The notes beneath the pieces are model-generated. The model was not told the origin of the DNA. It was given only the letters and a program-made list of their open reading frames with translations, and made no database searches. Below are positions 1 to 8,395 of a stretch of DNA of 64,000 bases, one piece after another. Position 1 is the stretch's first letter. Every line of letters begins with the position of its first letter. This stretch comes from Aquisalinus flavus (GTDB lineage: Bacteria > Pseudomonadota > Alphaproteobacteria > Caulobacterales > Parvularculaceae). The position numbers and the translations under genes are program-made. Where the stretch lies: positions 1,264,409 through 1,328,408 of the forward strand of contig NZ_CP042288.1 in NCBI RefSeq assembly GCF_022559625.1. Direction: 5' to 3'.

Positions 1-115
1 TTCCCGCCGCGCCCTGGCGAATCATGCCGGCGCGCAGCATCAACTGATGGGAAATGATCTGTGCATCCGCCGGCGTTTCTTTCATCAGCGGCAGATAAAA
101 GCGGGAAAGGTACAT
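1..115 (-). CDS. proS: Prolyl-tRNA synthetase, N-terminal fragment (cut by window edge)
   Basis: Only the first 38 codons are present; the gene runs off the left edge. Reading leftwards from an ATG at 113-115 gives a start [19 protein letters not shown] followed by an [18 protein letters not shown] stretch. This matches the well-conserved N-terminus of bacterial ProS, in which a short basic start leads to the [10 protein letters not shown] motif of class II synthetase motif 1. ProS charges tRNA-Pro in the cytoplasm. The assignment rests on this N-terminal motif alone, since no catalytic residues fall in the window. The 194 bp to its right, up to the zur stop, hold no convincing gene and should carry the proS promoter. 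Confidence 0.8.
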   Translation of the reverse strand, partial: MYLSRFYLPLMKETPADAQIISHQLMLRAGMIRQGAAG

Positions 116-309
116 GTGTGTTTGGTCCTGTCAGAATATCAGGCCTCTTTAGGTACGCCCGGGCCTGTTGTCCATATCTGTCCTGATGCCTGCGCACGGC
201 GCAGAACGCAAGGAAAGCATACCTTCATGAAAGCCGCCAACACGAATTGAACAGGAATGATACCGACCGGACTGTCCGGGGACAGGCCTTGCGCAGGTCA
301 GTGGACCAG

Positions 310-738
310 TCAGGCCGACTTGCTGCAGCAATAGCCGGTCACTTCGATACGCAGCCGGTCGAGCGAAAATCCGTTCTGCAGGGCGCTGTCGCGCGCGGCT
401 TCTTCCAGTTGCTCGCTGCCGATCATCCGGCTGTTGCCGCAAGTATCGCAAACAAGGAAAACCGGAATGTCAGACGCCGCCGAACTCGTGACCGAATACG
501 CCTTCGTGGAGTCCAGCTTGTAGACAAGGCCCATTTCCATCAGATCCGACAAGGCCCGATAAACCGTCATCGGTGCCCGGACCCCCTCATCCTTGACCCG
601 TTCCAGCAGGGCATAGGCTTTCATGGGGTTACCGTCGCGCTTCAGGGCATCGAACACGATTGCCTGGTTGCGGCTGAGGCTGTTGGCCCCCTTTTCCCGC
701 TGCGCTGCGCCGGCTGCGTTGTTTCCATAGTCCACCAT
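310..738 (-). CDS. zur: Fur-family transcriptional regulator, probably Zur
   Basis: This 142-residue protein has the Fur layout: a winged helix (about 20-85) with the recognition segment APMTVYRALSDLMEMGLV, then a metal-binding dimerisation domain. A CxxC pair is visible at C97/C100. The usual second CxxC near the C-terminus is changed to CCSK (C137, C138), so the structural zinc site may be atypical. I call it Zur rather than Fur because the next gene on the same strand is a zinc-type TonB receptor with His-rich loops, and because a palindromic operator lies at the head of that operon. Fur-family proteins repress metal uptake genes when the metal is bound. The ATG at 736-738 gives the expected length. 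Confidence 0.8.
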   Translation of the reverse strand: MVDYGNNAAGAAQREKGANSLSRNQAIVFDALKRDGNPMKAYALLERVKDEGVRAPMTVYRALSDLMEMGLVYKLDSTKAYSVTSSAASDIPVFLVCDTCGNSRMIGSEQLEEAARDSALQNGFSLDRLRIEVTGYCCSKSA

Positions 739-892
739 GACACCCCTATCCTGTCTGACGGGTCCGGGACGGCTTTTGCACGCGACGCCTGCCCGGCGAC
801 CCTTCGTTCGGGACGGTCAGCTTGCAAGACGCGATACAATCACTGATTGAACCTGACGATCCGTTCCCAATGGTTAAAGAGTATAATTTCCA

Positions 893-937
893 CGCCTGAA
901 TCACAACCGGTTTTTATACTGGCTGTGATATCAGGCG
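893..937. repeat. Inverted repeat (hairpin) between znuD stop and zur start
   Basis: The arms CGCCTGAATCACA (893-905) and TGTGATATCAGGCG (924-937) pair with a single bulged base, giving a stem of about 13 bp over an 18-nt loop. It lies 25 bp beyond the znuD stop and upstream of zur. No T-tract follows on the znuD strand, so a rho-independent terminator is not certain. The right arm contains GTGATATCA (925-933), which repeats nine bases of the palindrome at 3590-3604, so a weak Zur half-site acting on zur is an alternative reading. Confidence 0.4.
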
Positions 938-960
938 CGGAAATGGACCCTTATGTCCGC

Positions 961-3180
961 CTAGAAACCGGCCTCGAACGAGACCCTCAAATTACGCCCC
1001 GGCAACGGTACCTGGTCCTTGAGGAAAGACGTATGCTGACGCGCTTCCTCGTCCGAAAGGTTGTTTGCCGACACACGAAGGGCCAGTTTCTCGTTCTGCG
1101 GGAACGGCCGGTAGGTCACGTACAGGTTGAGCAGCGTGTACGCGTCTGTTTCCATCTCGAACGCTGCGATCTCATCCTGCTCCGCCGCGTAATCAACTTC
1201 CCCGCGAATCGATACCCGGTCCCAGTCGGCATTGAGGCCGGCGAGAACACCGAGCGGCGGGATACGCGGCAGGTTGCCATTGCCGCCACCGATCTCGGCG
1301 AGAACATATTCGACAGAACCATCGGCAATGAATTCGGCACCGAAGGCCGAGCCGAGCAGCATGTCGGCCTCGGCCTCGAACCCGCTGAAGGTCGCATCGG
1401 TAGCCTCATAGGCAAAGACCGGCAAGCCGTCTTCCTCCTCGCCGGTTTCGGCCTGATAGATATAGTCCTGATAGTCTGTATAGAAACCGTTGAGGGTAAA
1501 GTTCAGCCGCTGATAGCGTCCGCGCAGCACGGCCTCGGCGCCGGTGCTGGTCTCCAGACCGAGCGAGGCGTCGCCGACCTCGAAGGCCTCGGTCGCCAGG
1601 TGCGGGCCGTTGGAGAACAGCTCCTCGGTGGTGGGCGCCCGCTCTGTACGGAACACCGTGCCGCCGATCTTGACATTCTCCGTCAGCTGGTAGCCGGTTC
1701 CGCCGGACACGCTGAACCCGTCAAAGGACAGGTTCGTGCCCATGTCATCCTCGTGCTCGGTGCGCTCATAGCGCGCCGCACCTTCGAAATGCCACGGGCC
1801 TGTCTCATAGTCCTGGAAGGTGAAGATACCGACCTGACTGGTCTCGGTCGCCGGCACGAAGGCCTCCTCACCGATGGCCGAGAACTCGCGCTGGCGCATC
1901 TGCACCCCACTCGCCCCGCGCCAGCCACCCTGCGGGCGCTGGACCAGTTCGACCCGGCCCTCCCAGCCCTGATTGGCGAAGATCGTGCCGACCTCGCCCG
2001 ATGGCTCTATCTCGCGATGCTCATAATCCGAGATGCCGAGAGCGACGCGCACCGTTTCGAACGCTGTGGTACCGAGCCTGTATTCGCCGCGCAGGTCATA
2101 GCGCAGCTGCTCGAGATTGATGCGAACACCGCCCTCTCCTTCCCCGCCATGCTCATGCTCGTGATCATGATCGTCGTCATGGTCGTCATGATCGTCATGG
2201 TCGTCATCATGATCGTCGTCTTCGTGATCGTCATCATGACCTTCTTCACCATGGGCATGATCATGACCAGCCGGAATGCCATAGTCCGAATTCGTTTGCT
2301 TGACGGCAATTCCGAAGGTGAAGCGGTCATTGATGACGGATGTACCGAAGGACACGGCGCTGGTCTCAAAGCTGGAATTCTCCAGGGTACCGAAGGCCTC
2401 TTCCTCTTCATGCTCGTCATGATCAGCGTGATCGTCATCATGATCATCGTCATGATCGTCTTCGTGATCTTCTTCCTCCATAGCCCGGAAGGCGGCGGAT
2501 TCGGCGAAGCCAGGAATGTCGTAATCGTCAGCCTCGCGCAGGGCGGCGTCGAAATGCATGACGACGGATGTATCACCGAATTTTGCCGCCTCGAAATCGG
2601 TCGCGAAGGCGACATCGCGGCCGTCGTCGACGCTCGACGCCCCGACGCGCACGCTTGCTTCAAGTCCGTTCTCAGGCACGGCGAACGGGATGCGTCCGTC
2701 GATGACGTTGACGACGCCGCCGGACCCCGATGAGCCATAACGCAGCAGACCGGTGCCGCGGATGATCTCGACCTGTTCGGCCTGGGCCGGTTCGACGGCG
2801 ACGGCGTGGTCGACGCTCGACGATGACGCATCGATGGAGCCGATGCCATTGTCGAGCACCTGGACCCTGTCGCCGCCCTGCCCGCGGATGATGGGACGGC
2901 TGGCGCCCGGCCCGAAGAAGCTGGAGGAAACGCCGGGTTCGGCCTTGAGCATCTCGCCGATCGTGTTGCTCATCCGTCTCTGGATTTCCTCGCGGGTAAC
3001 GACGGAGGCGCCGATCAGCAGGTCATCCTGTTCCTTGGCGATGGGCGATGCGGTGACGACGATGGTGTCCTCGCCGGTGTCTGCCGGTGATTGATCCTGT
3101 GCCTGGGCGTGTACGGTGGTGAGCCCTGCCAGACAGATGGCGGAAATGGCGCCGGACAGGCGCAGCTGTTGCTTGAGCAT
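961..3180 (-). CDS. znuD: TonB-dependent outer-membrane receptor, ZnuD-like (zinc uptake)
   Basis: A 739-residue outer-membrane receptor with signal peptide (LSGAISAICLAGLTTVHAQAQ), a TonB-box-like DTIVVTA, a plug domain containing RPIIRGQGGDRVQVLDNG, and a 22-strand-type barrel ending in a terminal Phe (VSFEAGF). Two extracellular-type loops are extremely rich in His and Asp, at about 235-262 and 305-350. Such metal-binding loops are a hallmark of zinc receptors of the ZnuD family. It should import zinc across the outer membrane using TonB/ExbBD energy; no ExbBD is in the window. I prefer the ATG at 3180, which has GGAG about 11 nt upstream, over one 16 codons earlier. It follows the DUF2946-like gene by about 70 bp and is probably in one transcript with it. 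Its position beside zur supports zinc control. Confidence 0.88.
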   Translation of the reverse strand: MLKQQLRLSGAISAICLAGLTTVHAQAQDQSPADTGEDTIVVTASPIAKEQDDLLIGASVVTREEIQRRMSNTIGEMLKAEPGVSSSFFGPGASRPIIRGQGGDRVQVLDNGIGSIDASSSSVDHAVAVEPAQAEQVEIIRGTGLLRYGSSGSGGVVNVIDGRIPFAVPENGLEASVRVGASSVDDGRDVAFATDFEAAKFGDTSVVMHFDAALREADDYDIPGFAESAAFRAMEEEDHEDDHDDDHDDDHADHDEHEEEEAFGTLENSSFETSAVSFGTSVINDRFTFGIAVKQTNSDYGIPAGHDHAHGEEGHDDDHEDDDHDDDHDDHDDHDDDHDHEHEHGGEGEGGVRINLEQLRYDLRGEYRLGTTAFETVRVALGISDYEHREIEPSGEVGTIFANQGWEGRVELVQRPQGGWRGASGVQMRQREFSAIGEEAFVPATETSQVGIFTFQDYETGPWHFEGAARYERTEHEDDMGTNLSFDGFSVSGGTGYQLTENVKIGGTVFRTERAPTTEELFSNGPHLATEAFEVGDASLGLETSTGAEAVLRGRYQRLNFTLNGFYTDYQDYIYQAETGEEEDGLPVFAYEATDATFSGFEAEADMLLGSAFGAEFIADGSVEYVLAEIGGGNGNLPRIPPLGVLAGLNADWDRVSIRGEVDYAAEQDEIAAFEMETDAYTLLNLYVTYRPFPQNEKLALRVSANNLSDEEARQHTSFLKDQVPLPGRNLRVSFEAGF

Positions 3181-3252
3181 GTAAATATTCTCCAATAATC
3201 GCGATAGAGCCCGCGCGCGAAAGCGCACTGGCAGTGTCCGTCCGTGTCGTGA

Positions 3253-3582
3253 TTACTGGAGAAGTGGCGGGCCGCGCTGGCGCAGCGTTGCGGGCGTGAG
3301 AGACGCCAGCGAGGGCGACTGGGCCAGAGGCTCTTCAGCAACATCGCCGATTGGCTGCAGCAGCATCGGCAGGTCGGGAAGATCGGCATCGCCATCGCGC
3401 TGGACAACATGGCCGAGCAGACAGGTTTCGCCGCCATGGCCGTGGTCGAGGTCGCCATACTGGACCGCGTGGGCCGCGGCAGCGCTTTGCAGCAACACAT
3501 AGAACACAGCAAAAACGGCCAGAAGCATCCTGCTCCTGGCAGCCATGTCCCGAATCCGGTCAAATGCTGTCATGCTCTGCAT
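3253..3582 (-). CDS. Small secreted DUF2946-like protein
   Basis: A 109-residue protein with a hydrophobic N-terminal export segment (MLLAVFAVFYVLLQSAAAAHA), a short His/Asp/Cys stretch (DLDHGHGGETC) and a C-terminus ending LRQRGPPLLQ. The RGPP-type tail and small size resemble DUF2946/CopL-like proteins that often accompany metal receptor genes; this is family resemblance by eye, not a search result. It is the first gene of a likely operon with the ZnuD-type receptor (about 70 bp gap), and a perfect palindrome lies just upstream of its start. A role in periplasmic metal handling is inferred. The ATG at 3580-3582 or another three codons downstream could be the true start. Confidence 0.65.
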   Translation of the reverse strand: MQSMTAFDRIRDMAARSRMLLAVFAVFYVLLQSAAAAHAVQYGDLDHGHGGETCLLGHVVQRDGDADLPDLPMLLQPIGDVAEEPLAQSPSLASLTPATLRQRGPPLLQ

Positions 3583-3589
3583 GGAAAAA

Positions 3590-3604
3590 GTGATATCATA
3601 TCAC
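3590..3604. promoter_or_regulatory. Candidate Zur operator, 7-1-7 palindrome
   Basis: GTGATATCATATCAC is a perfect inverted repeat of two 7-bp arms around one base, 8 bp upstream of the first start codon of the DUF2946-like/znuD operon. Fur-family boxes, including Zur boxes, are AT-rich palindromes of this size. Its place at the head of a zinc-receptor operon that ends beside zur makes Zur the natural ligand. Binding is inferred, not shown. Confidence 0.6.
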
Positions 3605-3766
3605 ATCTTGCCCGGCAAAGGCTTTCCGCCTGCGATGCGATGCTGGCCGGCTTTGCCAGTCTAGGCGGCACTTTCTGTGTCATCGCCATCGCACCGGACG
3701 CTACGCCGCAGCATTGAATTCCGAGGATTGACGCTGCCGCCAATTTCAGGGATATACCCGGATCTG

Positions 3767-3842
3767 GCCCCTATAGCTCAGCTGGTAGAGCAACTGATTT
3801 GTAATCAGTAGGTCGTTCGTTCGAGTCGGACTGGGGGCACCA
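3767..3842 (+). tRNA. tRNA-Thr (anticodon TGT)
   Basis: A 76-nt cloverleaf with encoded CCA. The acceptor GCCCCTA pairs with TGGGGGC (3832-3838), followed by discriminator A and CCA (3840-3842). The D-arm contains AGCTCAGCTGGTAGAGC. The anticodon stem ACTGA/TCAGT encloses loop TTTGTAA, anticodon TGT, reading ACA and other ACN threonine codons. The T-arm contains TTCGAGT. It stands alone between convergent-looking neighbours, with no sign of an integrated element at its 3' end. Confidence 0.96.
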
Positions 3843-3861
3843 CTCACACCCTTTTCGATCT

Positions 3862-4791
3862 CTACTCCCTCAGCTTTGCATCATACGCCGACACCAGGGT
3901 CATGTACGGGTTTACCTTGGTGAACAGCGGATCGGCGCCGTCGCTGGCAACGTAGTTTTCATACATCTCGAAATGGAGATGGATGGTCGTGGCCACGGAA
4001 CTTCCATCCGAATTGTAGAAATCGTTGGAAATGACGCCAATGCGCTGGCCCTGCGCGACATCGTCACCGAGCGCGACTTCGAGCGCGCCCATATTGAGAT
4101 GCAGGTAATTGTAGATCGTCCCGTCAGCCGTCTGCAACGTTACCCAATGCCGGCGCACATCGATGACCCGGGCATCTTCAACCGCAACGGCCCAGTGAAC
4201 ATTCTTGGTGCAGCTTGCCGGGCGGATATCGAGCCCTTCATGCCCGCCGCCGGGACACAGGTCCTGATTGCGCGACCGCTTCTCGCAGAAAGTGTCCTGC
4301 CAGGGATAGTCGTAGTTTGCGATCTCGCACTGGCCGCCTTCCATACCATTCAGGCTGCCCTGATAACCGCCATACCGATAGACCTGCGAATTGAGGAATA
4401 CCCGGTCCTCCGTCGGGAAGACGATATCAGGGCGATAAACCGTATCATCCACGAACCCCGGCCCGCTCAGGGGCAGGAGATCGCCGACCGGCAGGTAGGC
4501 AAAGACATCACCCTGTGCGTCCGTCAACGGGGTATCGGTCGGCGGAATATCCTCGTCCTCGTCACCAGGCAGCGTGTCGGGCGGATCCTCGGGGATTGCC
4601 CCAGAGGGCGCATCAGGCTCCTCGATTGCGGAACCCTCGTCCTCCAGTTCATCAGCGAACTGAGGGGGCACACTTTCCACCGCCTGCTTCTCGTACCACC
4701 ACACGGCAAGGAAACAGAGACTTACGATGGCAAGCCCGATCAACAGGTTGACTGTCGTGTTGCCCTTCTGGGTTTCAGATCCTGCCCTCAT
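3862..4791 (-). CDS. M23-family (LytM-type) metallopeptidase, membrane anchored
   Basis: A 309-residue protein with one N-terminal membrane segment (about 14-33), an acidic Pro-rich linker (40-95) and a C-terminal M23 domain. Zinc ligands and catalytic residues are visible: H184 and D188 in HEGLD, H231 in YLHLNM, and H271/H273 in HLHFEM. M23 enzymes cut peptidoglycan cross-bridges in the periplasm, so this is a likely active hydrolase rather than a degenerate LytM factor. Several cysteines (155, 169, 179, 194) sit around the active site and may form disulfides. The ATG overlaps the upstream stop (ATGA), so it is translationally coupled to the secreted protein at 4788-5615. Confidence 0.85.
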   Translation of the reverse strand: MRAGSETQKGNTTVNLLIGLAIVSLCFLAVWWYEKQAVESVPPQFADELEDEGSAIEEPDAPSGAIPEDPPDTLPGDEDEDIPPTDTPLTDAQGDVFAYLPVGDLLPLSGPGFVDDTVYRPDIVFPTEDRVFLNSQVYRYGGYQGSLNGMEGGQCEIANYDYPWQDTFCEKRSRNQDLCPGGGHEGLDIRPASCTKNVHWAVAVEDARVIDVRRHWVTLQTADGTIYNYLHLNMGALEVALGDDVAQGQRIGVISNDFYNSDGSSVATTIHLHFEMYENYVASDGADPLFTKVNPYMTLVSAYDAKLRE

Positions 4792-5615
4792 TGTCCACTC
4801 CCCGCATTTTCGTTGAGAAGGACCATGGACGACGCAAGCGAGACGATAAAGTCATCCTCCGCGCAGCGGGCATCACCGTCCGGATCGTCACACATCAGCG
4901 ACAGAACATAGCCGCACCCGAATCGCGAAAAGGACAGGTCCGTGGAACTGTCACTCCGGGTTATGACATATCGTGCACCAAGGCCCGGCAAGGGCGGACG
5001 GGCACTGCGCATCCGCTCCATCGCGACGCGCGGTGCCGGCGGATCCTCGAGCACAAGGCGTTTTCGCGCCCCTGATATCCGGAAGGCAAGATTGTTGCCG
5101 GCATCGGCAATCGCGGAATAGGCATCGGCCTGGCCGAACACCTGCACGCTGGCCAGAATTTCATCCGAGCCCGGCACGAGAACAGGCATCTGAACGGCAT
5201 CCACCTCGCTGGGGCGCACGCGCTGCAACTGCGTGGGCGCCAGGGCCCGAAGCCCTTCCAGCCGGGGAACGGAAGCGGCACTCGCGGCATTGGCACCAGC
5301 CGCATCGCGGCGGCGGGTTTCGGCCATGGTCGCGCTGACATCGTCCCAGTCAACCATGGCCCTGTCATTTCTCAAGGGCGGCCTGCCGATGGGCGGCGGC
5401 TGCAATCGCGGTCGCGTCTGAGCCCGTTCGACCAGAAATTCCCGTGTCCGCAGCAAGCGATCAGCCGGGGACATCCGCGCGTCACTCGCAATATCCGTCT
5501 GGCTATCGTCTGTTTCCGGATCGTTATCGCTCTGCGCACCAGCGGTGTGAGCCATAAATGCGATTACCGCAGTAACCAGCGCAGTAACCAGCAAGGACAG
5601 GTACCGTCGTCCCAT
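4788..5615 (-). CDS. Secreted protein of unknown function, coupled to M23 peptidase
   Basis: About 275 residues beginning with a clear signal peptide (MGRRYLSLLVTALVTAVIA, then FMAHTAGAQS). The rest is soluble, Arg/Pro-rich at first (residues 40-80), with no family I recognise. The C-terminal part has CGYVLSLMCDD and one further Cys, possibly disulfide-bonded. I chose the ATG at 5613-5615 because GGGGAG lies just upstream; in-frame ATGs at 5618 and 5636 are possible. The stop overlaps the M23 start by four bases, so the two are co-expressed, and a partner or regulator of the peptidase is a reasonable inference. Confidence 0.7.
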   Translation of the reverse strand: MGRRYLSLLVTALVTAVIAFMAHTAGAQSDNDPETDDSQTDIASDARMSPADRLLRTREFLVERAQTRPRLQPPPIGRPPLRNDRAMVDWDDVSATMAETRRRDAAGANAASAASVPRLEGLRALAPTQLQRVRPSEVDAVQMPVLVPGSDEILASVQVFGQADAYSAIADAGNNLAFRISGARKRLVLEDPPAPRVAMERMRSARPPLPGLGARYVITRSDSSTDLSFSRFGCGYVLSLMCDDPDGDARCAEDDFIVSLASSMVLLNENAGSGQ

Positions 5616-5758
5616 CATTCTCTCCCCAACCCTCATACACCCGCGCCGAGACTACTCCCAATTTCCGTCAGTCACAACATTTTGCCGCATGCCGAGCGCC
5701 TGTGAGCACGTGACGGCTCGCCGGAAGCAGATTATACAGCTGTGTACGGAGGCTCACC

Positions 5759-6187
5759 ATGACCGGAAAATCGAACGTTCTCATGGCCTTGTCGGCGGTA
5801 TCGCTGATGTTACTGTCGGCTTGCGGCAATAGCGACCCGGCCACGCCGCAACTAAGCGACGAGGAGCGCCTCGCCATGGCGCCAAGCATCGAGAACGGCC
5901 AGCGCCAGTTCCTGCAATGCGCCGTATGCCATGACCGCATCGAGGGTACAGGCCATCGGGTCGGACCGAACCTCTGGGGCATTGCCGGCGCGCCGGCCGC
6001 CCGGCACGAGGATTTCACCTATTCCAAGGCGCTCGAGCGGTCAGGCATCGTCTGGGATGCGGCATCGCTGGACGCCTATATTGCCGACCCGAAAGCGGTC
6101 GTGCCGGGCGGCCGCATGGCCTATGCCGGGCTCGATAACGACGCCGACCGGCGCGATCTCGTGGCCTATCTCGAAACGCTGGAATAG
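5759..6187 (+). CDS. Lipoprotein cytochrome c (class I)
   Basis: A 142-residue protein with a lipoprotein signal peptide (lipobox LLSAC, acylated Cys22) and one haem motif, CAVCH at 54-58. HRVGPNLWGIAG and a later GGRMAYAGL, which should supply the axial Met, match the c2/c550 group of soluble cytochromes c. As a lipoprotein it should sit on the periplasmic face of a membrane and carry electrons to an oxidase or reductase. GGAGG lies just before the ATG. No other respiratory genes are close; the next gene is convergent 18 bp away. Confidence 0.88.
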   Translation: MTGKSNVLMALSAVSLMLLSACGNSDPATPQLSDEERLAMAPSIENGQRQFLQCAVCHDRIEGTGHRVGPNLWGIAGAPAARHEDFTYSKALERSGIVWDAASLDAYIADPKAVVPGGRMAYAGLDNDADRRDLVAYLETLE

Positions 6188-6205
6188 GCACAGCCGGGTC
6201 AGAGC

Positions 6206-7756
6206 CTAACCGCCATCCTTCCAGTCGAGCTTGTACAGATCGAAGCGGCGGTCGCGCAAATTGCGTACCGTGCCCTGTGCCCGCGCCCAGGTAATGTCGG
6301 TGAAGTCCAGATCGGCGACGGCGACAGTCTCGACATTCTCGCTCGTCTCCGCTGCGATGCCGTCCCGCGCAAAGGGATAATCGCACGGCGTCAGGATGCA
6401 GGACTGCGCATACTGAATATCCATGTTCTCGACATTGGGCATGTTCCCGACATTGCCCGACATGACGACATAGCACTGGTTCTCGATTGCCCGTGCCTGG
6501 GCGCAATAGCGCACCCGCAGATAGCTCTGGCGGGTGTCGGTGCAGAACGGCACGAACAGGATGCGGGCACCTTCATCCGCCAGGCGGCGGGCCAGCTCCG
6601 GAAACTCCGAGTCATAGCAGATCAGGATGCCGATCGGACCGCAATCGGTCTGGATGACGCTGATTTCGTCACCACCCTGAATGTTCCACCAGTAGCGTTC
6701 ATTCGGCGTTGGATGGATTTTCTCCTGGGCATGGACCGATCCGTCGCGCAGGAAGACATAGGCGACATTCTGGATTTCACCGTCTTTTGTTCGGGTCGGG
6801 TGCGAGCCGCCGATGATGTTGATGTTATAGCCGATCGCCATTTCCCGCATCTTCTCGACAAAACGGGGTGTGTAGCGCGTCAGTTTCTCGATCGATTCAG
6901 CCGGCGACAGCTTCTTCGGCTCCAGCGCCAGCAATTGCAGGGTGAACAGTTCCGGAAAAACGACGAAGTCGGAGCGATAATCGGCCGTCACGTCGACGAA
7001 ATACTCCACATTGGCCATGAACTCGTCGAAGGAAGAAACCATCCGCGCCGAGAACTGCACCGTTGCCACGCGCACATCTTCCTTCTGGCCATGGGGCAGT
7101 TCCGTCTCGCCGGGCATTTCCTTCGCGTAGGGGTTCCGCCAGATCATGTGGCTGGCATAACCGCCTGACGCCTTGTCGGATGCAAGATAGTTATTCAGTA
7201 CACCAATAGGCTCGAACCCCTGCCGCAGCTGGAAGCTGATGACCTGGTCGGACGTCTTGCGGTTGACCACCGCGTTGAGATATTCCTGCGGCGTCGGATA
7301 GGTCTTCTTGCGGCGTTGCCAGCCGGGCATGCGCCCGCCGAAGACGATACCCTTCAATCCCTGCCCCTCGGCAAGTCCCTGCCTGGCATCATAGAGCCGC
7401 TGGCCGATACGCAGCCGGCGGCGGGTCGGGTCGACCAGCACCTCCATGCCATAGAGCCAGTCGCCAGCGCGGTCATGTCGGGAAGCATAGCCGCCGCCGG
7501 TGATCTCCATCCAGCTATGGTCACCCATCGCGGTTTTCTCGTCGATCCGGAAGCTGGCCGCATAGCCGACGATCTCATCGTCATATTCGACGACGAACTG
7601 GCCCTCGGGAAAGGCGGCGATCTGGCCACGGATCATGCCTGCCGTGCAGGAATTGCCCTCGCCATAGACGCGGATGCTCAGCTCATGGATTGCTTGCACG
7701 TCTTTGGGGGTGGCGACGCGGATATTGAGGGAGGCGGAAGTACGTTTGTTTGTCAT
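6206..7756 (-). CDS. Bifunctional GNAT acetyltransferase / nitrilase-superfamily hydrolase
   Basis: About 516 residues with two enzyme domains. The N-terminal 190 or so form a GNAT N-acyltransferase (LNIRVATPKDVQAIHELS start; acetyl-CoA loop region DPTRRRLRIGQRLYDAR). From about 220 to 510 is a carbon-nitrogen hydrolase with all three catalytic residues visible: Glu in FPELFTL, Lys in EKIHPTPNE and Cys in LICYDSEFPE. This architecture is known in proteobacteria, but its substrate is not established; the nitrilase half should cleave an amide. I chose the ATG at 7756; one 16 codons upstream (7804) has a better-spaced GGAG and cannot be excluded. The gene is convergent with the cytochrome c. Confidence 0.85.
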   Translation of the reverse strand: MTNKRTSASLNIRVATPKDVQAIHELSIRVYGEGNSCTAGMIRGQIAAFPEGQFVVEYDDEIVGYAASFRIDEKTAMGDHSWMEITGGGYASRHDRAGDWLYGMEVLVDPTRRRLRIGQRLYDARQGLAEGQGLKGIVFGGRMPGWQRRKKTYPTPQEYLNAVVNRKTSDQVISFQLRQGFEPIGVLNNYLASDKASGGYASHMIWRNPYAKEMPGETELPHGQKEDVRVATVQFSARMVSSFDEFMANVEYFVDVTADYRSDFVVFPELFTLQLLALEPKKLSPAESIEKLTRYTPRFVEKMREMAIGYNINIIGGSHPTRTKDGEIQNVAYVFLRDGSVHAQEKIHPTPNERYWWNIQGGDEISVIQTDCGPIGILICYDSEFPELARRLADEGARILFVPFCTDTRQSYLRVRYCAQARAIENQCYVVMSGNVGNMPNVENMDIQYAQSCILTPCDYPFARDGIAAETSENVETVAVADLDFTDITWARAQGTVRNLRDRRFDLYKLDWKDGG

Positions 7757-7906
7757 GCCCCTATAAATGGACGCGTTGCAGTCCCTGTCAAACCGGCCCT
7801 CCAAATACGCTCCGGCAACGCCTGGTGTGACACGTTAAGACAGGCATCGACAGGGCCAGCGCAGCCTGTCACCTTTTGAGTTTGCGGAATAACACGGGAG
7901 GCAGAC

Positions 7907-8311
7907 ATGACAGCAAAACACGCAGGACAGCTACTATGGACAGACCTGACGGTGAAGAATGCCGAGGAAGTCCGTGCCTTCTATGAGGCCGTTATTGGCT
8001 GGATATCCCAGCCGGTCGAGATGGAAACCCGTACCGATTACATGATGGTTGCCGCCGGCGAGCGCCCGACAGCGCCGGAGGGCATGGACAAGATCGCTGC
8101 GGGCATCTGCAATGCCGTTGCCGAAATAGCGGATTTGCCCCCGCAATGGCTGAACTATTGGGGCGTTGATGACCTCGACGCCAGCCGAGCCGCCTGCGAG
8201 GCCCATGGCGGGAGATTGCTGACCGGGATCAAGACCCATGGCAACAGCCGCTACTGCGCCATAGCCGACCCGGCAGGCGCCGTCTGCGGCCTCTTCGAGC
8301 AGAATGACTGA
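7907..8311 (+). CDS. VOC (glyoxalase/bleomycin-resistance fold) family protein
   Basis: A 134-residue single-copy VOC domain. The opening GQLLWTDLTVKNAEEVRAFYEAVIGW and closing RYCAIADPAGAVCGLFEQ are the typical first strand/helix and last strand, with the metal-ligand Glu position near the C-terminus. Members bind a metal and act on varied small molecules or bind drugs; the substrate here is not predictable. GGGAGG lies 6 bp upstream of the ATG. It is transcribed divergently from the GNAT-nitrilase gene, which may share its promoter region. Confidence 0.8.
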   Translation: MTAKHAGQLLWTDLTVKNAEEVRAFYEAVIGWISQPVEMETRTDYMMVAAGERPTAPEGMDKIAAGICNAVAEIADLPPQWLNYWGVDDLDASRAACEAHGGRLLTGIKTHGNSRYCAIADPAGAVCGLFEQND

Positions 8312-8395
8312 TCTGCCCGAACAAGATTCCGCGCCAGCGCCCTGGAGCGATAGACTAATCCGCGTTCAAACGATTCAGCGAGAGTGCCGGTTTGA

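Noticed and set aside
47..250. Small plus-strand open frame at the left edge
   Set aside because: It lies opposite the proS start and continues into non-coding DNA.
847..2733. Long open frame of 628 codons on the plus strand
   Set aside because: It lies opposite the TonB receptor gene; its hydrophobic Val/Ile/Met runs are just the complement of the His/Asp-rich repeats.
3767..3842. tRNA-Thr as an integration site
   Set aside because: No integrase gene and no repeat of the tRNA 3' end were seen nearby.
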